From Lentisphaeria bacterium (GTDB lineage Bacteria; Verrucomicrobiota; Lentisphaeria; Oligosphaerales; Oligosphaeraceae), in assembly GCA_016287975.1 (NCBI GenBank), contig JAEEXV010000057.1, positions 1 to 10,713 on the forward strand: DNA of 10,713 nucleotides, given 5' to 3'. The notes under the pieces were generated by a model. The model did not search any database and was not told the origin of the DNA. It was given only the letters and a program-made list of their open reading frames with translations. Both the position numbers and the translations under genes were made by a program. How positions within the stretch are numbered: the first letter of the stretch is position 1; each line of letters opens with the position of its first letter. This document shows positions 6,025-10,713 of the stretch, one piece after another.

Positions 6025-8194
6025 TGTTGTCATTCTCCTGTTGCTTGGTGTAGATGATGGCGGGGCGGTGGCCCGCGCCGCTGGTTGTGCGTTTGGTGGG
6101 CGAGAGGAAGGGCAGGATCTTGCGCCTGAAGTTGGCGGCGAGCAGGGGCCTGCCCAGGAGCAGTTCATGCACCGTCTGGAGTTCGGCGATGGTGAACTCG
6201 GCGGGCAGGAACGCGAAGGCGAGGCGGCGCAGGCCGTCGCCTGCCTGCAGCGCCTTGAGGGCGGTCGCGATGATGACGGCATGGTCGAAGGCCAGTTCCG
6301 ACGAAAGCGTTCCGAAGGCGAACTGCCCGAAGCGGTTGCGGGTCAGGCGCAGCGACGCCTCCAGGCGCACCTGGGCGTGGGTGAAGACCAGCGTGAGGCG
6401 GTCGTTTTCCTCGTGGAAGTCCAGGTCAAACCACTGGGCGTCCATCGCGTCGTCGCCAGCGAGGAGCGAGCGGTCGGCGGTGCCGACGACGGCGAGGAAT
6501 GCGTTCGAGAGGATCCATCCGCGGGGGTCTCGTCCTGGCTCGCTGAAGCATCCCAGTGGATGGAGCGCCTCGACGCTCAGTCCCGCTTCCTCGAAGAGTT
6601 CGCGCTGGGCGCAGTGCCCGACGGCCTCCCCGTGGCGCAGGAATCCGCCAGGCAGCGCCCATTTTCCCATGAACGGGTGTTCGGCGCGGCGGATCAGCAG
6701 CACGGACAGATGGGGGCGGCCAGGGCGTCGGTAACTGTCCGCCGTCTCATGGCGGATGGTCATCGCCACCACGTCCGTCGCCACCGACGGGCGGTCGAAG
6801 GCCTCGATGGAGTAGGTTGCCAGGAAGTTTCGCTCGCCTTCGCTTTCGGGGGCGCGGCGGCGTTCGTAGAGGCGCAACAGTTCCTGCTTCGAGCGTTCGG
6901 AGTAGAACAGCGGGATCACGCCGTTGATGAAGTCGGCGCCGCGCGGGGTCAGCATCAGTTTGCCGTCGTGGAACTCCATCAGATTTCGATCGAGCACGAA
7001 ACGGACTTCGTCGGGATAGACCTCCTGGAGGTCGCGTCCGAAGCGCCTGCGGAAGGCTTGGAGGTCCACGAAGCCGAAGTAGAAGCAGACGGCCAGCATT
7101 TTGGCCATGCACTCCTCCTGAGGGAGCGCGTAGACGTCCTGCAGCGGGAAGATGCCTGCCATGACCTTGTCGCGGTATTGGTCCAGGCGCTTGGTCGCCG
7201 CGCCCTCGTTGTAGGATAGGTATCCCAGGCCGAAACTCTGTGCGCCGAGGCCGAGTCCCAGATAGGGCATTCCCTCGATGACCCGATGGGTCAGGTAGTC
7301 GCTGGTGCCCCAGTCTCCTTCGAGGCGGCTGAAGGTGTTCTTGCCGATGTTCGCATGGTAGCCGTTTTCCGTCAGGATCCGATAGGCCAGTCGGTACTGC
7401 CGCATCGCCTTGTAGAGCGACACGCCGCCTGCCTCGGCCTCCAGTTTCGTGCCCTTGTAGCGGTTTCGGTAGAGAGTGATCTGCGTCGGCTTCAGGGCGA
7501 CCGCATACCGCAGCGTCGTCTCCAGTTCCTGGTCGGACTGCTTCAGGAAGCCGTACATCAGATCCACATTGAACTGCTCGAAGCCCGCCTGGCGGATATG
7601 GCGCACCGCCTTCTCGTAGATGTGCGGCTCGCCCTCCCGCCCCAGTTCCGCCAGCAGATGCGGTGCCACCGTCTGGATGCCCATGCTGATTCGGCGGAAG
7701 CCCAGTTCACGCACCGCCCGCAGTTTCTCTGGATCCCGCGCCGCGATCACAGGCGTCGTCTCGATGCTCCACATCACCGCGGGATCCACCGCAAACAGCG
7801 CCCTCGCACGCGCCACGATCCGCGCCAACTCCCCTGTCGACAACTTCAGGGGCGTCCCGCCGCCGATGTCGAAGCCCATCACCCGTTTGCCGCGCAGCAG
7901 AGGCGCGTACAACTCCATCTCGCGCAGCAGCAGATCCACATACTCCGCCTCCGTCTCCTCGCCCGCGCCCTCCAGGACCGTATACTCGCAGAAACGGCAG
8001 CGCGACTGGCAGAACGGAATGTGCACATACAAGCAGTACGATTCCACCCGCCCCCACTCCGCTTCCAGCTGCCGCTTCACCCCCTCCGCGCCAGATACGC
8101 GATACGCCCCGAACGACCCTGGGGTCAGCGGATAGGCCGTGTTCGCGTAATGGTGGTACAACAAACCCGTGTCGTAAACTTTACTCGCTTCCAT
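6014..8194 (-). CDS. Radical SAM (HemW-like) / Nudix / NrtR-like winged-helix fusion protein
   Basis: The 726-residue protein begins with a HemW/HemN-like radical SAM domain: cysteines 62, 66 and 69 form the CxxxCxxC cluster site inside YVHIPFCQSRCRFCEY, and FDIGGGTP lies at 108-115. A HemN-like C-terminal region ends near residue 430. A Nudix domain follows (about 470-600) with a complete Nudix box, G517-x5-E523-x7-R531-E532-x2-E535-E536-x-G538. The tail (about 655-716) resembles the NrtR winged helix: LPAEFTIAELQTVHELLLG, then NFRRKIL and a GHRPAIIY strand. NrtR proteins sense ADP-ribose and repress NAD genes; active Nudix enzymes cleave ADP-ribose. A direct fusion to a radical SAM enzyme is unusual. 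The start has AAAGGAG (8200-8206) five bases upstream. It is the first gene of the cluster, so it may control its own promoter. Heme function is unlikely from context. Confidence 0.88.
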   Translation of the reverse strand: MEASKVYDTGLLYHHYANTAYPLTPGSFGAYRVSGAEGVKRQLEAEWGRVESYCLYVHIPFCQSRCRFCEYTVLEGAGEETEAEYVDLLLREMELYAPLLRGKRVMGFDIGGGTPLKLSTGELARIVARARALFAVDPAVMWSIETTPVIAARDPEKLRAVRELGFRRISMGIQTVAPHLLAELGREGEPHIYEKAVRHIRQAGFEQFNVDLMYGFLKQSDQELETTLRYAVALKPTQITLYRNRYKGTKLEAEAGGVSLYKAMRQYRLAYRILTENGYHANIGKNTFSRLEGDWGTSDYLTHRVIEGMPYLGLGLGAQSFGLGYLSYNEGAATKRLDQYRDKVMAGIFPLQDVYALPQEECMAKMLAVCFYFGFVDLQAFRRRFGRDLQEVYPDEVRFVLDRNLMEFHDGKLMLTPRGADFINGVIPLFYSERSKQELLRLYERRRAPESEGERNFLATYSIEAFDRPSVATDVVAMTIRHETADSYRRPGRPHLSVLLIRRAEHPFMGKWALPGGFLRHGEAVGHCAQRELFEEAGLSVEALHPLGCFSEPGRDPRGWILSNAFLAVVGTADRSLLAGDDAMDAQWFDLDFHEENDRLTLVFTHAQVRLEASLRLTRNRFGQFAFGTLSSELAFDHAVIIATALKALQAGDGLRRLAFAFLPAEFTIAELQTVHELLLGRPLLAANFRRKILPFLSPTKRTTSGAGHRPAIIYTKQQENDNNEL

Positions 8195-8217
8195 GAAAGC
8201 TCCTTTCGCTTAAAATG

Positions 8218-8260
8218 AACAATGTGTTATTAACAATGTGATATTAATATAATGCACATT
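8218..8260. promoter_or_regulatory. Candidate operator with repeated AATGTG half-sites and a palindrome
   Basis: AATGTG occurs at 8221-8226 and 8235-8240, within two 14-bp direct repeats (8218-8231 and 8232-8245) differing at one base. Its inverse CACATT is at 8255-8260. Between the inverted pair lies the perfect palindrome ATATTAATAT (8241-8250). The sites overlap the promoter's -10, spacer and start region, as expected for repression. The winged-helix tail of the adjacent protein is the obvious candidate binder; this is inference. Confidence 0.55.
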
Positions 8261-8273
8261 TTGGGGATGTCAA
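8246..8273 (-). promoter_or_regulatory. Sigma-70-like promoter for the radical SAM-Nudix gene
   Basis: On the minus strand a perfect TTGACA (8268-8273) is separated by 16 bp from TATATT (8246-8251). This is the best promoter match in the window. Transcription would start near 8239 and give a leader of about 45 bases with a strong ribosome site before the ATG at 8194. Confidence 0.7.
8248..8253 (+). promoter_or_regulatory. Plus-strand -10 box (TATAAT) overlapping the divergent promoter
   Basis: A perfect TATAAT lies on the plus strand and overlaps the minus-strand TATATT by four bases, forming a possible bidirectional promoter. The -35 region 17 bp upstream (TGTTAT, 8225-8230) is a poor match. 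It could drive the plus-strand reading frames from 8267 on. Confidence 0.35.
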
Positions 8274-8344
8274 GCGGGAGGGGCGAGAAATTCGGGGCCG
8301 ACCTGGACGAGATCAAGGAGAGGCGCAAGCAGATCTGGAAATAG
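8267..8344 (+). CDS. Short reading frame (25 aa), possible 5' part of a frameshifted gene
   Basis: This ATG-started frame encodes 25 residues rich in charged amino acids (GEKFGADLDEIKERRKQIWK at the end). Its codons end almost always in G or C, like the metallopeptidase gene downstream, which hints that it is or was coding. It has no Shine-Dalgarno and stops at two consecutive TAG codons. Joined to the next frame (8345-8556) by a single frame change, it would form a helical, charged protein of about 95 residues. It may instead be a leader peptide or chance. Confidence 0.25.
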   Translation: MSSGRGEKFGADLDEIKERRKQIWK

Positions 8345-8373
8345 TAGGGGCCAGGTTCAGGGGCGTCAGGGGC

Positions 8374-8556
8374 GTGAAGTCCGACGTTGGCAGGGAGCTT
8401 GCAAAGGCCGAGGACGCGGGGGCCTTTGTCAAGGAGGCCGAGGAAAAACAGGAAGGCGACGGCACCAAGGAGCAGATAGGCAGGCTTGCCGTGGCCATTC
8501 CCAGGAAGAGCCTGGAAGTCGAAAGCACCTACCAGCCAGTGTCGGTGACCCTGTAG
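8374..8556 (+). CDS. Small hypothetical protein upstream of the metallopeptidase
   Basis: The frame encodes 60 residues from a GTG start. It contains a charged, probably helical segment (ELAKAEDAGAFVKEAEEKQ) and a Ser/Val-rich tail. I do not recognise a family. The frame is also open upstream of the GTG, without an ATG, back past the start of the 25-residue frame, so the true 5' end is uncertain. Its TAG stop is separated by two bases from the ATG of the metallopeptidase gene, which suggests translational coupling. Codon choice (AGG for Arg, AAG for Lys) matches that gene. An antisense frame (8230-8571) also exists but lacks support. Confidence 0.45.
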   Translation: MKSDVGRELAKAEDAGAFVKEAEEKQEGDGTKEQIGRLAVAIPRKSLEVESTYQPVSVTL

Positions 8557-8558
8557 CC

Positions 8559-9608
8559 ATGTCGGATACACAGACCGTAGTCAAGCCTCCCAAGCATCCG
8601 GACCAGGCTGGATCCGCAGCCACTGCGCTTGGCAGCATATCCAACGCCACCCAGCAGTTCATCGCCGACGTCCTTACCGAGCCGCCTTCCAGGGGCTACC
8701 GCCTGGACGACTACGACGCCATCCGCGACAACCTGTTCGACAACGTCAAGACCGCCGTGACCAGGAGGTTTCCGCTCAGGAACAGCCGCTACGCGCTGAC
8801 CGTGGAGGACCTGGACTACGACGACCCCGCCGAGATCGGGGTGGACGAGGAGAAGCGCCTGCTGCTGGAGAACAAGTCCGGCGTCAGGAGGCTGCGCGTG
8901 GCCACGGGCATCGCCAACTGGTTCCGCGCCCGCGCGTTCAAGAAGAAGCTCCAGGCCGCGAAAAACTCGAACCTGCAGGAGCTGAGGCGACTGATCCGAC
9001 TCAGCAACAGCGCCAAGGTCCCAGTCTATATCCAGAGCGGAGGGACGCCGCTGGGAAACGCCTATTACGCGGATTTCGGGGTTCCAACGGTGGACTGGGG
9101 GCCTGGCATCACCTGGAAGGACGCGCTAACCGGACGCAGCGTCAGGATGCCCAAGGACAAGGCGGTGTTCATTGGCAAGGGCTACAACAAGCTCCCTGTG
9201 ATCGCGCACGAGCTGGGCCACGCCAGCGACCTCAACGAGAACACCTGGTCCACCAAGGCGGGTGCGGCGCTGGACGTCGTACAGGGGCTGTCGCTTGCCA
9301 CGGCGATGCTGGCGGCGCACCCCGACGCCGTTGACAAGGGCGTGTCTCCGCTGGTCGGCATAATCGGCGGCGCGGGGCTGCTGGCAGCCTCGACGCTGTC
9401 CTCGATGCTCAGCAAGCGCGATGAGCGCGCCGCCTCCGACCGCGCCATCCAGAGCCTGCGCCAGCTCCAGAAGGAGAAGCAGCTGAACAAGAGCCTGGAG
9501 CTGCTGGTGTCGGCCTACAAGACCTACGACCCGCTTTCCATCGGCACCCCAGACTTCGGCTCCAACAAATATGCGAAGGCCGCCCTGCCGCCGCTCAAGG
9601 CGAAATGA
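8559..9608 (+). CDS. Membrane-embedded HExxH zinc metallopeptidase with YugP-like layout
   Basis: The 349-residue protein has the zinc motif HELGH at 217-221 inside VIAHELGHASD. Two Gly/Ala-rich hydrophobic stretches follow, about 236-256 and 262-283, then DERAASDRA at 288-296. The pattern E-x-x-A-S-x-R-A, with E289 as the likely third zinc ligand, matches the arrangement in YugP-type (Peptidase M48-related) membrane peptidases; overall similarity is otherwise limited to this region. The first 150 residues are charged and unrecognised, without a signal peptide. The protein may sit at the inner membrane with its active site facing the cytoplasm. AGG and AAG codons are frequent, unlike the minus-strand cluster, pointing to a separate origin, perhaps a phage or other mobile element. 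It follows the small frame by two bases, with no clear Shine-Dalgarno. Confidence 0.7.
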   Translation: MSDTQTVVKPPKHPDQAGSAATALGSISNATQQFIADVLTEPPSRGYRLDDYDAIRDNLFDNVKTAVTRRFPLRNSRYALTVEDLDYDDPAEIGVDEEKRLLLENKSGVRRLRVATGIANWFRARAFKKKLQAAKNSNLQELRRLIRLSNSAKVPVYIQSGGTPLGNAYYADFGVPTVDWGPGITWKDALTGRSVRMPKDKAVFIGKGYNKLPVIAHELGHASDLNENTWSTKAGAALDVVQGLSLATAMLAAHPDAVDKGVSPLVGIIGGAGLLAASTLSSMLSKRDERAASDRAIQSLRQLQKEKQLNKSLELLVSAYKTYDPLSIGTPDFGSNKYAKAALPPLKAK

Positions 9609-9667
9609 TATACACCGGGGCTTTCTTTTACTCTGGATGTAAGATCCCCAGATCCGGTCGGTAGTGT

Positions 9668-9698
9668 TATATTGACGGGGGGAGACAGCCCAAGGAGG
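9668..9698 (+). promoter_or_regulatory. Possible promoter -10 and Shine-Dalgarno for the lipoprotein gene
   Basis: TATATT at 9668-9673 could be a -10 box; no -35 match is seen. AAGGAGG at 9692-9698 is a near-perfect ribosome site placed seven bases before the ATG at 9706, which decides the start over the ATG at 9700 (one base away). The preceding stretch 9609-9667 shows a small imperfect hairpin (9632-9638 against 9644-9652) without a T-run. Confidence 0.5.
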
Positions 9699-9705
9699 AA
9701 TGGAA

Positions 9706-10281
9706 ATGAGAACGGTGGGAATGATGTTGATGGCGCTGGCTACTGCACTGATGCTGTCGTCGTGCAGCACCGTGGTGGATCAGGCACTTGGAGACGATCC
9801 GCTGCTGGTGGTGAGGCAGGTAAGGGATATAAATGCGCAGAAGACGGAGGTGAGTGCGTTCGAGTTTGATATCTGTTGTACTGGCCCCAGACCTTCCGCT
9901 GCCAGTGCCGAAAATGATTTGAAGCGAAGTCTAGGCGATATAGTGTCTGTACTGTTTGCGCAGAGCCACGACGTCAATCGTTTTTCGGAGCTTTTGCTAG
10001 AGGAGATTGAAATTGCTGTAAATCTCAGTCTGAAGGAAGTGCCGCGGACCGTCGCGGGAGACACCGAGTGGATAAAAATGCATGAAAATACACTATGGCG
10101 AGGGGCCGTCAATGTTTATTATCATCTCATGTGGAGTGCTATCTGCGAGCGCTATCACAACTGGCCCGAAAAAAAGCCTGCTCGGTTTGATCTATGGCCA
10201 GATGTCGTGAAATCTGGAATCGAACAGGGGTGGAGTCAGCGAAAACAAGCACGGGCATGGCCACGTCCTTTCGATGACTGA
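9706..10281 (+). CDS. Small lipoprotein of unknown function
   Basis: The 191-residue protein starts with a classic lipoprotein signal peptide: MRTVG, a hydrophobic core (MMLMALATALML) and lipobox LSSC with C20 as the lipidated cysteine. Ser at +2 fits transfer to an outer membrane. The mature part has a pair of cysteines (near residue 57), an amphipathic mid-region (NRFSELLLEEIEIAVNLSL) and a Trp/Arg-rich C-terminus. I do not recognise a family. Base composition in the second half is clearly lower in GC than the neighbouring genes, and codons are less biased, which suggests a separate acquisition. It has its own ribosome site and possible promoter, and stands alone between the metallopeptidase and the transposase fragment. 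Confidence 0.7.
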   Translation: MRTVGMMLMALATALMLSSCSTVVDQALGDDPLLVVRQVRDINAQKTEVSAFEFDICCTGPRPSAASAENDLKRSLGDIVSVLFAQSHDVNRFSELLLEEIEIAVNLSLKEVPRTVAGDTEWIKMHENTLWRGAVNVYYHLMWSAICERYHNWPEKKPARFDLWPDVVKSGIEQGWSQRKQARAWPRPFDD

Positions 10282-10299
10282 AGGGGTGCCCCGACTTTT

Positions 10300-10334
10300 A
10301 ACCTGCGTTGTTGTTTATAACAGAAACACAGGTT
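10300..10334. other. Imperfect stem-loop between lipoprotein gene and transposase fragment
   Basis: AACCTG (10300-10305) pairs with CAGGTT (10329-10334), and an inner stem TGTT-TAT-AACA lies at about 10312-10322, separated by unpaired bases. A short GGGGTGCCCC lies just before it (10283-10292). It may end transcription of the lipoprotein gene or mark an element border; neither is proven. Confidence 0.35.
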
Positions 10335-10340
10335 CAGATT

Positions 10341-10713
10341 ATGCGCTATAGAGACTTTAAATGTTTGAATTGTGAGGGGCATCTGCTCAAACAAGCAGAC
10401 GAGGCCCCGGCCTTCCAGAGACTGGACACCAACATCGGCAATAGAAAAGCCTACGGCGGAGCCGAGCAGCAGAAACCGACAGATATCACAGGTCAGCCTA
10501 TTCCTGCGCGGCCCATGGAAGAGGTGCTGGATGTCTACAAAAGACCCTACAGCCCGAAAAAACCCGTGGTGAGCATTGACGAGATGCCCAAGCAGCTCAT
10601 CCAGGAAAACCGCAGGGAATTCACTGATTCAAAGGGTGTTGTGCACTATGACTCCGAGTATGTCAGAAATGGGACGACAAATGTCTTCATGGCGGTCGAA
10701 CCCCTGGCGGGGA
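10341..10713 (+). CDS. IS630-type transposase, partial at the window edge, with a foreign N-terminus
   Basis: The frame is open from an ATG at 10341 to the end of the window (124 codons). From 10515 it matches the DDE domain of IS630-family transposases: MEEVLDVYKRPY, PVVSIDEMPKQL with the first catalytic Asp at 10578-10580, then YDSEYVRNGTTNVFMAVEPLAG. The normal N-terminal helix-turn-helix region is missing. The first 58 residues (CxxC pair, then FQRLDTNIGNRKAYGG and DITGQPIPARP) do not resemble it; only the short IPAR before the match may be a relic of the CIPAR-type linker. It therefore looks like a truncated or rearranged insertion sequence, possibly fused to part of another gene. The ribosome site is weak. 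The second and third acidic residues would lie beyond the window. Confidence 0.72.
   Translation, partial: MRYRDFKCLNCEGHLLKQADEAPAFQRLDTNIGNRKAYGGAEQQKPTDITGQPIPARPMEEVLDVYKRPYSPKKPVVSIDEMPKQLIQENRREFTDSKGVVHYDSEYVRNGTTNVFMAVEPLAG

Noticed and set aside
6014..8194. Plain heme biosynthesis gene (hemW)
   Set aside because: The first half is HemW-like, but the Nudix and winged-helix tail and the ADP-ribose neighbours make a housekeeping heme role unlikely.
8230..8571. Minus-strand 113-residue frame with a hydrophobic segment
   Set aside because: It overlaps the divergent promoter and runs antisense to frames whose codon use matches the downstream gene; there is no ribosome site or recognisable domain.

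Overview
The window comes from a GC-rich bacterium with clear Shine-Dalgarno sites. A lipoprotein with a standard lipobox suggests a Gram-negative envelope. I cannot name the species. An uncultured member of the Planctomycetes-Verrucomicrobia-Lentisphaerae group would fit the GC content and the Ser/Gly-rich linker, but this is only a guess. The window splits into a tightly packed minus-strand gene cluster (8194 down to 381) and a plus-strand accessory region (about 8267 to the end) with different codon use and lower integrity.

The minus-strand cluster has six genes, in transcription order: (1) a 726-residue fusion of a HemW-like radical SAM enzyme, an intact Nudix domain and an NrtR-like winged helix; (2) an ADP-ribosylglycohydrolase; (3) a macrodomain protein of the bacterial PARG type; (4) a polysaccharide-deacetylase-like (NodB-fold) protein; (5) a TerB_N/TerB_C protein with a long Val/Ser-Ser-Gly repeat linker; (6) a BrxC/BrxD-like (DUF2791) P-loop ATPase. 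Genes 1-2 and 5-6 overlap and genes 2-3 are 12 bp apart. Genes 3-4 and 4-5 are separated by 91 and 67 bp that carry hairpins and possible internal promoters, so these may be two or three linked transcription units.

Three of the six genes belong to families that act on ADP-ribose, NAD-derived molecules or ADP-ribosylated targets. Two belong to the Ter/BREX-type ATPase module found in stress-response and phage-defence islands. My reading is an NAD/ADP-ribose-linked stress or defence island with a built-in sensor (the Nudix-winged helix), two ADP-ribose erasers, and a TerB/ATPase effector arm. No ADP-ribosyltransferase and no helicase is visible; either could lie beyond position 1. I do not recall this exact gene set as a named system.

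The left edge (11-375) holds a 115/116-bp tandem repeat in which every copy carries a GC-rich hairpin. The divergent region 8195-8266 is AT-rich. It holds a consensus-like promoter for gene 1, an overlapping plus-strand -10 box and three copies of an AATGTG half-site, a good operator candidate.

The plus-strand side contains a short, possibly frameshifted reading frame, a membrane-embedded HExxH metallopeptidase with a YugP-like layout, a small lipoprotein of unknown role, and a transposase fragment of the IS630 type running off the right edge. This side looks like a patchwork of transferred DNA.
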